From Boesenbergia rotunda (lineage: Eukaryota > Streptophyta > Magnoliopsida > Zingiberales > Zingiberaceae), in the NCBI GenBank assembly GCA_024364735.1, contig JAGFNQ010008329.1, positions 1-64,000 of the forward strand: 64,000 nt of DNA. Reading direction: 5' to 3'. A program made the position numbers and the translations under genes. The notes beneath the pieces are model-generated. The model had not been told where the DNA came from, ran no database searches, and saw only the letters and a list, made by a program, of their open reading frames with translations. This document shows, in pieces, positions 10,493-21,970 of the stretch; position 1 is the stretch's first letter, and every line of letters starts with the position of its first letter.

Positions 10493-12608
10493 TCAATCTC
10501 TATGCCAAGTCAAATCGTCATGTAACCGTGCTCCCTATGCTCCTAACGATAGGCATTTACCTGTCTTACGCTCGGTTCATCACTCTTAATCTACCCAAGG
10601 TCTCAAAGGCGGGCTCAAAGTCAAGAAAAACTTAATATTTATTTCTCCAATAACCTAACTCGGTCTCAAAGGGATGAGCTGCTAATTTCCACTCACGATA
10701 CTATTTATTTATATTCCTTATACATATGATTTTTTGTACTTTAAAAGTGTAGCACTAACACATATTCATATATTTACAAATACAAATGCGGGGATATTAT
10801 GATTTTTCCAAGCGAGCTTTAATGACCTGAGCCTCATCCAATAACCAAGATGTAGTTTAAGAGATCACTAAGAAAACACAAGTACTAACTAGTTATATGA
10901 ATCATGACTATTTATTAAGTTATCTACTATCTAAACTAGGCAAAGTAAAGGGAGATCCTAAGACTAGGTCATCACTCAAACATTTCAATAAGACTATGCT
11001 CACTTCATACTACTAGAGATAGAGAAAAATTATCCACTAAACATACTAGCACTAAATCAGACAATATGAATGAAGAATAAACATGCTAGCATTTTCACTT
11101 GAGAACAAGTCAAAACAATATGATGCATGATGCAACTATGAAAATTTTATTGTTAAAAGAAAATATAACAAAAGCTAGCTCATAACCCAATGCATACATG
11201 CATCCCTCAGACTTAAAGTTTTTATTGTCTTAATGAAAATAAAATACTAATGTAGAGGAGGTTCAAAAGTGAAGGGTGTTACCAAGTGGTATTTGTCAAT
11301 CTCTGAATCTTCACAAGTTATCCTTCTGTAGCTCGTATCCACACTCCTTCTTGACTTTAAGTCCTGTAAAAGGCAAATAGATAAGAAAAATAAGTAGAGG
11401 GGTCGAATTATGAAACTAGATAGAAACTAAAAGCTAAGGTAAAAGAGAGTAAAGAGCTTGGGTTGCCTCCCAAGAAGCGCTTGTTTTAGGTCATTAGTTT
11501 AACAACCATGGCAATTTCATTGAAATCTCACTCTGATTGGAGTGTCATACTTTCAGACTTTCTTTCCAATTGCCCATGGTTGGGAGAGAGCCTTAAGCAG
11601 AGGATGAAATAAAGATCTCTCCTTTATTGCCTCCTTATATGCACACTCTAAAGGTCAGAGGTGGTTCAGGCCTAGCACACAAGCTAGGAACATGACCACC
11701 ACAAATGATGTTAGGGTATTTCTCAGTACAATTCTTGACTTTGGCGAGGGTGGGAATATCAAGTCTCAGGGCTTCCAACTAACCGCTGCTTCCCACTCAC
11801 TTGGTTGTACATCGACATTCTCATCCATCCCCACTATGATAGTCACCTCTCCAAGAATTCTTGATGTACACTTAGCTATAAGACTTCCATCATTAATATC
11901 GGGTCCCTCTATAGTCTTATCACTCAAAGATACATCATCTACGTCAATGTCAGGGGCTATATCAAAAATATCATCAAGAACGGATGGCGGTACATCAACA
12001 GTCCTATCAGAATCTAGAGTCTCATCAGATGCATCCTCATCACTCAAAATAACGGAGAAATTTTGTAGAGCCGCTAAATCATAACCAGAGTGATCTTCAT
12101 CTTTACAATCAATCTCTTCTGACATAAAATTTAATTGTGACTCCAAACTTGGACTTGATGCATCAAATTGTTGTAAAGACCATAGAAGCAAGACCCCTCG
12201 TTGCACCATAAGAACTTCTAATTCTTGTGTTGTGGTGTTAGTCTAACTAAGAGAAAAAGTTTCTTCATCTTGAAAATCTTCCCAAGGGTTTATCTCAAAG
12301 TGTTGGGGCTCATGTGGTTCATCAAGTATTGAGTCTTCTTGAAATTCCAATGGACTTTGACATGTCTGAAATGTTTACTCAATATCTTGAATGCTTCTAT
12401 AGTCAAGATATTCAAAATCCATCTAATCTTAAGGTGAGTTAGGGTCACGTTGCTTTGGTTGGAAATGTGTAAGTTGCTCAGGGATTTGTTGAGGTTGAAA
12501 GTTTTGAATTTGTAGACTTCCCCATAGTAGCTATCAGTGTTAGGAGTTGGATCATCCATAATCTGATGTTTAGGTTAAAATATACACTGCAGTTCTATGG
12601 GATCGGTA
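10493..12608. other. Gypsy-like transposon remnant
   Basis: The stretch includes GGGTTGCCTCCCAAGAAGCG (about 11460), a motif I associate with Athila/Tat-type gypsy elements of plants. One minus-strand ORF of unknown product is at 11766-12209. The remainder is AT-rich with no recognised domains. With 15734-16834 it probably formed one element, now split by a solo LTR. Confidence 0.35.
11766..12209 (-). CDS. Hypothetical acidic protein within gypsy-like DNA
   Basis: A 147-residue ORF rich in Asp, Ser and Val (for example ILSDEDASDETLDSDRT near residue 54). I recognise no domain, membrane segment or signal peptide. It sits among gypsy-like remnants, so it is more likely a piece of a transposon ORF than a host gene. 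The downstream sequence on the same strand shows no continuation in frame. Confidence 0.25.
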   Translation of the reverse strand: MVQRGVLLLWSLQQFDASSPSLESQLNFMSEEIDCKDEDHSGYDLAALQNFSVILSDEDASDETLDSDRTVDVPPSVLDDIFDIAPDIDVDDVSLSDKTIEGPDINDGSLIAKCTSRILGEVTIIVGMDENVDVQPSEWEAAVSWKP

Positions 12609-12613
12609 GTAGC

Positions 12614-15600
12614 TGTTGGGATCGATGGCACGTCTAGAGGGGGTGAATAGCTTGGTCACCTGAATTAGCTTTCTTTCTACAATCGTTAGCATAAGCGGAA
12701 ACTTAAACCAACAATTAGAGCAATGCTAACTCGTTACCGTTTACGTGGTTCGGAGATTGCTTGTTCCTACTCCACGGCGTGTCCTTGAGATGGACGAACC
12801 CTTGATCCTTCGGTGGATCACGCCCTAGCAATCTCCAGCTAATGCTTTCTCCTTCTCGATGGAGAACAACTTCTCACAAAGCTTCTTCCTCCTTACAAGA
12901 TGTAAGCTAGGGTTTTGGAGGGAGAGGGAATACTTGGAGCTTGAGCACTTGAACACTTAAGTAAAGATTTCACAATGAAATGCTAATCTATCTCATGCAA
13001 CGCCCCGAAATTTCCATATTGAAGTTCTTAAAGTCCTTAGAACTATTTAAAAATGTTTTAGAAATATTCTAGATATTTTTAGGAATTTTTAGAATATTTT
13101 TATGGAATTTTCCGAGTCCGTTTAGTATTTTTATTAAAAGAAATTGAGTTTTCAGCAAAAAGTTGCCTGGACAAGTTTTGAACCCGAGACCTCCCATGGG
13201 ACCAACGACTTAAGTTGGTCGGGTTAACCAGGAGCCCTAGCAGGGGTGTGCTGAAAGAAAATAGAGAGATATTAAGTTAAGTTATAAGTTGGACTTAAAT
13301 ACCCTAAGTATAAATAGAAGAACTTAAGTGATTCTTTTATTTTTTGGTTCGGCAACTTCCTCTCCTCCTCACCATCCGCCGATCCCTCTCCTCTCTTGGG
13401 CGAAACCACACCAAGCCCTAGGACCTTCCTCCGGTGGCCGGCCAAGGCTCTCCTCCGAGAGATTTTCCGATATTCGGAATCCCCGCGACGAGAGGAACGC
13501 GTGAGCGCGAAGAAATCTCCGAGACTCCGAGTTTCTCCGGAACCTCCGACGCCGTTCTTGGTTGTAAGTCCAGATATCGATGTAAGTACTGCTCACTTGC
13601 AGTAAGAGGCGGTTTTCCGCAAGTTTTTCCCGTTAGAAAGTTAAAAATGTAATTTTCCTTTAGTTTATGATTTTGAGTGTAACCCTAGTTTAATCCATGC
13701 TTGTATAAGTTTAATTAAGTACCCTATATGAGGTTAGGGTCTAAGAAGAGTTATGAGAAAAGAAAAGAGCAGATGAAGATAAGAAAAGAAAAGGCCAAGG
13801 CCTTAAGAAATCCCCAAAAGTCAAGACTTAGGGATTTGGGCACACAAGGTGCTCGTTAAAATGTCAAGGCATTCAAGATAAGAAAAAGTAAGTATTTTAT
13901 TTTCTAAGGCCAGTACCCGGCGTCCAAGGGCGTCGTTAAAGAAATCCAGGTGTCCAATTCCAAGGTCTTGGCCCTGGTAGACCAAGGTCTGCTCTATTAG
14001 GATTGGTGGCTCGCTACCCCAACCTTTTAGGGAACGCGCATAAGATGGTACTTACGTCTTAAGTGGATCCAAGTGAGTTATTATTTTCAAGTATATGCTT
14101 TAGCAAAGTTTTTCTAAAGTTTAAGGAAGTTTTCTAAAAGTTAAAGAAAGATTTAAAGTTAAAGAATTGCTAAAGTTTCAAGTTAAGCCAAGAAAAAGTG
14201 AGTTAAGACTTATTAATGCTTGAGTATGCATGTTTTGAGTTATACATGTTTTAGTGTTTCTGTTAAGCATAAAAGTATCTCATGTGATTTCACATTGTTT
14301 AAAAAGCATGCTTGCACATTTCGAGATCTTGTGAGTTAGATAGTACTTGCTAAGCTTTACGCTTATTAGTTGCATTTCCTCTTGCTGCAGGTGAAGGTAA
14401 AGGCAAGCAATTCTGAAGGAAGACGACGAGGCGGTGCTGAGTGACGTGTGTGTGGTGGCTAACCTTGGAGAGGTCCTTGGGACAAGATGAATAAAAGACT
14501 TAAAGTGCATTTGTTACAGATTCTTAGTTTAAGTTAGATCACATAGAATTTATCCAAGTATTTGCGTTTTAGATATTTTGCATGTCTTAAAACCACGAGT
14601 AAAGATTCCATGTCATTCTATTTAGTATATGTATATCCTTATGATTGCATTGAATGAGTATGAGCGTGAGTAGTTTTGAATATCGATACTTTGATGGAGC
14701 TATTTGATGCATGTGCCAAGATGTTGTTAGGCTCCTTTTGAATTAAGTTTTTATTGCTTTAAATATGCTTAGAAAAGTTGCATTCCTACTCCGTAATGCT
14801 TTAGTAATGTTATAGAACCTTGTGTGATGAGTTTAAATGGTTAGAATTGCTTGTAATGGTGTTGGAGACTCACCCCCCAGGTCGACTGAGGCAGCTAGGT
14901 CGACTGGGCAGGGCATGTTCCAATAAGTATTTTCTTTACGAATTTTAGAGAAAGGAAGTGTGCCATTGTATCATGCATGACTATTAAAGTTAGGATATCA
15001 TTCTTAGATAGATTTTAAAAAAAAGAAAAGAAAGTTCCGCATTTTTAGTCGTGCATTAGAGTCAAGAAGTAGACAAGTAACGGTCCGTGTAAGGTAGAGA
15101 AGGCGGGTCGCTACATCTCAAGTCTCAAGCTCCTCTTTAAATAGAGGAGAGAGTTGTTTACCAAACAGCTCAGCCCCGACACCAGTCGACTGCCCCTAGG
15201 GCCAGTCGACTGGTGTCCAGCCAACGGCTAGTCTAACGGCTGGATTTCGAACAGACCAGTCGACTGGTACTCGGACCAGTCGACTGATATTTCTGTGAGT
15301 TTCATCTCAACGCTGCCAGTCAACTGCTTCCCTTGGTAGTCGACTGCCCAGCTTACAAACTCACTCTCAGCCTCTCCAAAGTCCATCCTTCGCGTATGCC
15401 TTGAAATCCACTTCCTCGGCTTGCCCCTTAAAGTTCTCTTCCTTCAGCTCTCGTCCCTCGGATGTACACACAGGCCCGCGTCTTGTCTCCATGTCATCCT
15501 TTGCGTATGCCTTTGAAGTCTATTTCCTCAGCTTGCCCTTTGAAGTCATCTTCCTTCGACTCTCGTCCCTCGGATGGTTCACTCCATTATTCTTCATATG

Positions 15601-15728
15601 TGATTCACCAAGTCTTGCAAGACTCAAATACACATATCAAATCAATATGAAAATCTAACTTAATCATATTGACACACACATCAAAACTCATGATCTACCC
15701 GATCAAACTTGGGTCGATTGCATCAATA
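12614..15728 (-). mobile_element. Solo LTR, CAGTCGACTG family, with nested insertion
   Basis: It starts TGTTGGGATCG followed by TCTAGAGGGGGTGAATAG and ends GCATCAATA, a decayed GCATCAACA. The flanking pentamer GTAGC is exact on both sides (12609-12613 and 15729-15733). A minus-strand CTATTTAAAGAG box lies at about 15135-15146, next to CAGTCGACTG palindromes at 15175-15350. About two thirds of the length is the second LTR-like element at 12996-15115. Confidence 0.85.
12996..15115 (+). mobile_element. Nested solo LTR-like element (TGCAACGCCCC...GTCGCTACA)
   Basis: The element begins TGCAACGCCCCGAAATTTCC, ends GGCGGGTCGCTACA and is flanked by exact TCTCA pentamers (12991-12995 and 15116-15120). 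A TATAAATAG box is at 13309-13317, followed by a GC-rich leader-like stretch. No protein domain is seen over 2.1 kb, so a solo LTR is the simplest reading. The TGTAACGCCCCG-type start is common in plant Ty3/gypsy LTRs, so gypsy origin is likely but unproven. Confidence 0.75.
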
Positions 15729-15733
15729 GTAGC

Positions 15734-16834
15734 ATGGTGGAATAGTTGACATATAGCAGTTGGATGAGTTATGTTACCACATATGTCATAGAGAAACTTG
15801 CATTGATCTTCTTCTAATTCACATTCCTTAATGAAGTCTTCAAAAAGATTAGCATATGGATCCATGAAAATATATGATAAAAATATCTAAGACACCTAAC
15901 AAAAGTTTTGTTAGACAATGTAAACTAAAAATAAGAAAAGAAAAAGAATTCAAGAGTAAGAGGAAAAGAAATGGAAAAGCATGCTATAGACAAAAACAAA
16001 GAAAAAGTATCTAGACTAGCTAATTTGCTTGTCGATTAATGTTAATGCGAACAATCCTCGACAACGACATTAAAAACTTGATAATGATCCCACAAGTGCA
16101 CGGGAATGTCGTCAAGTAATAAAATATCAATTTATGGAGACTGATAATTAAGTACTAGTCGAGTCTACAAGGTAAGTTATCTAGACGATCATGGGGTTTG
16201 TTGAGAGCTTGCTAGAAGGAGGAGAGAAGAGAAGAGAAGAAGAGAGAGAGAGAAAGACAAGAGAAAGCTTTGGTCCTTGGGGAAGGGATGATGGGTGAAA
16301 TCTAAGATTTTGATTTCGCTACAATGCTAGTTGAAGTCCTATGGATTGTTCATATCCTAATATTGATATTTATGCACTCGTGAGATCCTAATTGGGTATC
16401 AGTGTTAACCCTGCAGAAATGCACCGGAGTGCTTCCCCCTTAGGCATCCAATGCCAGTAAGTAGAATATGTAACCTAGAGAGTCGAGTTAAAGGTAACCC
16501 TTTGTCACTAAGGGCCTCCGGTCATATGTCTCTTGGTTACACGAAACACTTCCTAACACAAGATAGGAAAAAACTCATTTAGTCGTGTTAGCTAATCACT
16601 TGTAAGGGATTAACCTCCATTTCGAGGTAATGTCTGAGATGTTCGGTTAAAGGTAGCTGCTATCATGAAGGCTCCCCGGTCATACAATCTTGGATACTTT
16701 CTCTATGTGGCGGCCAAACTCTCACAACTATATGTAGTTACTATACAAGCATTTCAACAAATACATAGAATGCAATATATATATAGAATAAGACAACAAA
16801 CACTTCATTGAAGAAAGAAATGCACAAATACATA
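15734..16834. other. Gypsy-like noncoding stretch with GA-rich tract
   Basis: The sequence around 16090-16130 (CCACAAGTGCACGGGAATGT, then CGTCAAGTAATAAAA) resembles the start of Athila/Tat gypsy LTRs or leaders that I know from plants. A purine-only tract of GAGA type lies at 16216-16268. No ORF is supported. It appears to continue the element seen at 10493-12608. Confidence 0.35.
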
Positions 16835-16839
16835 GTTTA

Positions 16840-18291
16840 TGTTGGATCGAGAAGAACGATAGAGGGGGGTGAATATCATAAAACGTTTCGGATTTAGAGA
16901 GAGAATGCACAGCGAAAAATAAAGAAACACAAACACAAACACGAACACAAGGATTTACTTGGTTCGGAGTCGCGGTCGGCTCATACTCCAAGGCCCATGG
17001 TCGTTGACCGTTTACTAGGGCAATTCTATATGTGCGCAAAAAGTTTACAGAAAGATTATAGTTGTAATACAGTAAATTAAAACTTAAGCTCTTTCGTTAC
17101 CGACGCCCGTTGTATATTGTACTTCTGAGCAGAGGGTCGTCGTCGGCGCTTCACTTTCAAGATGGAAGGTTTCCGGAGCAGAGTGCTTGAGTCGAAGAGC
17201 ATAGTGGCGTTGGAATCAGGTGTTGAGAAGCCTTGGGGGTCGAGCCCCTTATATAGTGAGCCTGGGGGCGCCCGGATGTTGGGGACGCCCTCCATGTGTC
17301 TCACGATCCGGCAACCTCTCGGTCAGCCCTTATCCCTCAAGGATCGGGCTCGAGGTTTGACGGGGGCGCCCGGGAAGCAGGGGCGGCCAGGTTGACTCTT
17401 TCAGCGGGCTTCTCGGCTGGATAAGCTTCTATCGCTTCGTTGGCTTCGACCCAGGGCGCCCGAGGCATCCGGAGCGCCCGGGAGCACGGGGGCGCCCGGG
17501 AGCATAAGCTTTCGAAGCGTTTTCTTGCTTAACTTGTTTTGCCTTGACCTTGGGGGCGCCCGGGACACTGGGGGCGCCCTGCCCAGCTGCTTGCCCCTCT
17601 CCTTTGGGGCGTTCTGAGCCGCAAAAACATATTCCTTCGGTCCTGCATCTAAGGTTAGTCCAAAACAACACAAAGCAATAAAATATTAGGTTTATACAGC
17701 CTTAGCTGCCTTGGTTCTGACTTTGGGTCTCCTAAATGGAACCCTAGGTCGAATCGACGCCTACTGTTCCCTCGACGGGGAACGCGTCCTCACCTACTCC
17801 TCTCAGGAGAATTTACCTGTTGCCAACCGGCTCCTTCGGTTGGACTTTTGCCCAGCAGGCCTTCGCCAGGTGCCCAGCTGTCCTTCGCCAGGTCTTCGAT
17901 TCCAAGCAGTCCTTCGCCTGGTGCCCAACAGTCCTTCGCCAGGTCTTCGGTTCCAAGCAGTCCTTTGCCTGGTGCCCAACAGTCCTTCGCCAGGTCTTCG
18001 ATTCCAAGCAGTCCTTCGCCTGGTGCCCAGCAGCCCTTCGCCAGGTCTTAGGGTTCCGATGCCTAGCAGCCCTTCGCTAGGACTTTGTTTCCTGGCAGTC
18101 CCTTGCCAGGTGCCTAGCAGCCCTTCGCTAGGACTTTGTTTCCTGGCAGTCCTTCGCCAGGTGCCTAGCATCCCTTCGCCAGGACTTCTTTCTGCACACT
18201 CAAGTAACTTTATTAGATCACAAATAAACTTAACTTTGAATCCTTTGTCAATATCAAAACAAGGTTCGATATGGTGCTTCCTGCACCAACA
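16840..18291 (-). mobile_element. Solo LTR, GGGCGCCC Copia family
   Basis: The element starts TGTTGGATCGAGAAGAACGA, ends CCTGCACCAACA and is flanked by exact GTTTA pentamers (16835-16839 and 18292-18296). It is the reverse complement design of the 5' LTR at 59794-61040, with a minus-strand TATATAAGG box near 17247-17255 and GGGCGCCC palindromes at 17262-17580. The long ORFs over 17711-18406 are readings of its tandem repeats. Confidence 0.9.
17850..18185. repeat. Tandem repeats in LTR U3
   Basis: Units of roughly 57 bp of the type CAGTCCTTCGCCAGGTCTTC alternate with GGTGCCCAACAG or GGTGCCTAGCAG. Read on the minus strand they correspond to the CCTGG...CCAGG stem-loop units seen near the start of the other Copia LTRs. 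They create open frames in several phases that do not encode proteins. Confidence 0.75.
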
Positions 18292-18296
18292 GTTTA

Positions 18297-18989
18297 TACA
18301 TCAACATCATATAGTAGCTATTCTCTACATCCTAGATCAGAGAGACTACTCCGTAAGAAAGGAAGAACAAACCAAAGATATAAAATATAACATTCTTATG
18401 ACCTAAAACAAGGAACAAGGAAGAAATGTTTATCGAGGGATTCCCGGTGTCTTCAGTGTGTCTCCCCTAGAGGGAAGAAGGGGGATCCGTCCACCTTTTT
18501 CCTTAATCACGCTTAATTAAGGTAAAAATTACTTAAGTTAATGTTGATTAAGGAAAAAATTATTCAAGTTAAAGTTGATTAATTAAGATGATAATTAATT
18601 AAGTTGGAGTTGATTAATTAAGGTAAAAATTTGTTAAGTTAAAGTTGATTAATTAAGGTGATAATTAATTAAGTTAAGTTAAGGTTTAAGTTGGGTGATT
18701 TTACAATCAATCAATTTGAATTGAGTTGTCCTTATTCATCTCACCTGATCTAAAGTTATTAACCAAGGGAATCCTAAAGTTTTATTAGATGAGTTAATTT
18801 ATTATTCAGGAGTTTTTCTTAATTTAGATTAAGTATAGCTTTGGATCCTCAAGTGAGCTTCCTTTGATAAGTTCTCAGGTTGTGGTGAGTCACCTGGACA
18901 TCATTAGGGTAACCATGTGCCTTAGTCAAAACTTTCCAATTAGGTCATACCCAGAAGATTTGATATTAGTCTTTAATGTTTATCAGTTG
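18297..18989. other. AT-rich noncoding stretch with TTAATTAAG repeats
   Basis: Between 18505 and 18690 a unit containing GTTGATTAATTAAGGT and AATTAATTAAGTT is imperfectly repeated four to five times. The flanks carry no recognised coding sequence. The left part probably belongs to the gypsy-like insertion and the right part to the minus-strand Copia element. Confidence 0.4.
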
Positions 18990-20383
18990 AGGTTAAGCCC
19001 TGACCCTTATGGGTAAGGTAAGTTTTGAGGTTCCATCTAACTTGGTGCTCCTCCTGAAGCATATATTCGTTGTTTAGGGTTGATATAGTGAATGTCCTTT
19101 TTGGGAATGCAATATTGATTTAGCCCTACTTACTTTATTAGATAAGCTTTCGGGAGCCACGTTTTCTTTTGGTTCTTCGTGGGTTTGCAATTGAAATGAA
19201 AGATTATTGGTTGATTTTGGTTTGAACCGATTCCAGATTTGTTATAAACTCCCTTTTGAGATCTAAAGATAAGGTCAAGGTTCTTCAATCTCGTTGTAAA
19301 GGTTCCCAGTAAGTCTTTAAGACTTTGAACTTTACATTTTAAGGTGGAGTTTTCTTTTTCAACTTAGGTCAACTTTTTAGTTTGATTTTATTAAGTTGAG
19401 GTATTTTTATTCATTTGCTCCTTAAGGTCTTGATTTTCCTTAAGGAGCGAGTTGATCATAATTTTAGATGCAGAGAGTTTCTTATCTAAGCATGCGATAA
19501 TCTTAAAGAACTTTGCATTAAGTAAATTTTGTACCTCATACGAGCTTTTAGGGACGAGTGCGGACTCGTGGCTCAAATCGTATTCGAACTTTTCATCTTG
19601 ATCTGTTTCTGGCTCCGATTCAATTACCATCAGCGCGTGGTAGCTAGCTTGCTTCATGTTCTCAATGTTTGAATCTTCTAAGGATGACTCATCCCAGGTT
19701 GCTTGGAGGGTCTTCTTCTTCTTAGTCTTCTTGGGTTCTTTCTTTCGATTTGGATATTCATGATTGAAGTGTCCCTTTTTGTTGCATCCAAAATAGGTGA
19801 TGTTGCTTTTGGGGTCGTCAGATGTGGGCTTCATCACCTTTTGAAGGTCCTTCTTGGTGAATCTCTTCTTCTTTTTGGTGAACATTTTCCTCACTAGGTT
19901 CGCTAGGTGTTTTTCATCATCAGATTCTGAGTCTGACTCACTTGCTGACTCAGCCTTGGTTTAGCTTCTTGACTTCGACTCCTTCGAATAATCTACAAAC
20001 ACAGCTACACCTTTCTCGACCGGTTTGACATTAGTTTTTTTTGTGTAGTTCTAATTCACAAAAAAGTTCATCCTACATTAATTTAGATAAATTCCTCAAA
20101 ATTTTATAGGCATCCACTATAGATGTTCACAGTGTATTTTAAGGAAAGACGTTGAGTGCATACCTTATAACGTCTTAGTTCTCTAGTTGGTGACCGATTA
20201 GGTGCAACCTATTCATTATGTCCTTGATTTGGGTATGGAGCTGACTTGTTGTTTCTCTATCCTATATTTTTATATTAAATAATTTATTTAATAATAAATC
20301 TTGTTTCGTTACCTTTGCGTTGTTTGTGCCTTCATGAAGCTCGATTATTTTGTCCTAGAGCTCTTTTGCACTTTCGGCCATGT
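18990..20383 (-). pseudogene. Copia gag pseudogene
   Basis: Read on the minus strand, conserved gag features appear in order but in different frames. They are AKELxDKIIELHEG near 20370, then a UBN2-like segment, then an intact stretch (19894-19391) with a zinc knuckle, CNKKGHFNHEYPN, in which the last Cys has become Tyr. After that come LQATWDESS, an acidic region, a coiled coil and a decayed GVYNKSGIG motif near 19190. The N-terminal codons are missing at the junction with the truncated LTR (about 20384-20399). Stops and frameshifts make it non-functional. Confidence 0.75.
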
Positions 20384-20398
20384 AAAATACCAAGGGTT

Positions 20399-21574
20399 TT
20401 ACTTGGTTATAAGTCTTTGGTGATTCCTACTCTAAGGCCTAGGTCCGTTGGACCATTCCGACTGGTAATCCACTAATATACTCTGTCGGTAAATTCCTAG
20501 TAGAGTGATCAAATACAAGATAGGAACGAGAAAGTGTAACACGCCTACACTTCCCTTTGCAATAATGTAAGTAGAAACAAAATTTTGTTACCAACACTAG
20601 AAGTTGTCTTGCAAAAACTCAGGTGTTGGAATTAGTCTTCCGATAGTGATTGTTTGTAGTCGAGTCGTAGCATGGCTGCAACATGAAGACGAGTAAGTAG
20701 AATGATCGCTTGAGCTCAAGAACAGAGTGTAAAAGTTGTGTTTTGACCTTTGCTCTCACTGCCCTTTTATAAAGCATCTGAGATGCCTTAATTCTCAACT
20801 GAGGCGCCTCAAATCTGAAATCTTATTAGATCCAAAGCCTACACAGCTTACCCACTGGAAGACGCTTTAGATCCATAGTGAGGCACCTCAGTTCCCAACT
20901 GAGGCGCCTCGGATTCAAACTAAGACGCCTTAGCTCGCCGAAAACCCATCTTCAGCACCAACTTCGTGGAGGTGCCCTCATCCATCAGGGTGTCTTGACA
21001 CTATTCATCCGAGGTTAAATTTTACAGTTTAGACCCTACAAAATATGTTAGTCCAAAACAAAGTATACTCTGCAAAATAAATTAACACAAGTATAAAACA
21101 AGCTAAATAAAATAAGTATTAATTAAATCTTGTCTTCCGAAGGCCAGGATCTAATCAAAGGTCTCAGCTTAGAGCTCCAAAATGATTCTAAGTTAGACCG
21201 CGCCTAAAGTCCCACCAGGGACTCACTCTCACCGGATTTCGCCCCTCTAGTGACTTATCTCAGTTACCTTATGTAGACTTATTTAGCTTCTTAATTCACC
21301 AAGCCTTTCAACCAACTGTCAGGTCCCGCGAACCTAGCTGGACTTCATGCTAGGTCTCCACCAACCTAGGCTTCAGCTAGTTGTCAGGCTTCACGGATCC
21401 AATTGGACTTCTTGTCAGAACTCATCTACCCTGGACTTCAGTTTGGTGTGTCAGGTCATAAGTCTTTCAATCTTGCACACTCAATAACAAGGTTAAATAA
21501 TAACACACTTAACTTTAACCCTTTTATTATATATTAAAATCTAAATTTGATCGTTAATGGAAACTGCACCAACA
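20399..21574 (-). mobile_element. Truncated 5' LTR of the minus-strand Copia element
   Basis: From TTACTTGGTTATAAGTC on, it follows 6057-7261 closely, including the TTTATAAAAGGG box (20761-20772) and the GAGGCGCCTC palindromes, and ends CTGCACCAACA. About 130 bp corresponding to 5929-6057 (the LTR 3' end), the primer site and the start of gag are absent, so a deletion joins gag directly to the LTR. Confidence 0.75.
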
Positions 21575-21970
21575 TAAAATGATATGATGATTTCATTTTT
21601 TTTTCTCATTACAGTTAAAGATAAACAAACGAGGCTTAATCACATTTTTCATCCAATTTCGTTAAATGGGCTTGGCCTATTTGGTATATTTTTAAGAAGC
21701 CCATTTATATGACAGTTTTTCCTTTCGTATGGCAACTTACGAGTTATAGGCACTTTATAGTTGCCCCACCATCATAAAATGATGATTTCATCTTTTCTCA
21801 CACAAGATAAAGATAAACAAACGAGGCTTAATCACATTTGTCATCTAATTTCGTTAAATGGGCTTAGCCTATTTAGTATGTTATTAAGAAGCCCATTTAT
21901 ATGGAGATTTTCCCTTTATATGGCAACTTATGAGTGATTGGCACCTAATATAGTTGCCGCTCAATTGCGA
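21575..21970 (+). repeat. Local tandem duplication of about 190 bp
   Basis: The unit TAAAATGATATGATGATTTC, with GATAAACAAACGAGGCTTAA further in, through GGCAACTTACGAGTTATAGG is repeated from about 21773 with substitutions. Copy 2 of the large duplication has a single version near 35385, so this local event happened in copy 1 after the large duplication. Confidence 0.75.

Larger units (their letters stand above)
5929..21574 (-). mobile_element. Degraded minus-strand Copia element with nested insertions
   Basis: Two related LTRs in minus orientation (5929-7261 and 20399-21574) bracket gag remnants (about 18990-20383) and noncoding DNA. The polypurine tract lies next to the left LTR, so that is the 3' LTR and the right one is the 5' LTR. 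The 5' LTR has lost its R-U5 end together with the primer site and the N-terminal gag codons. No pol is recognised. No target duplication is seen (CGAGA on the left, TAAAA on the right). The internal part hosts at least one LTR fragment, one composite foldback element, gypsy-like DNA and three solo LTRs. Confidence 0.6.

Noticed and set aside
17711..18406. Open frame of 231 codons with repeated SPSPGLRFQAV
   Set aside because: It reads through the tandem repeats of a solo LTR; both strands and several frames are open there, so it is a repeat artefact.
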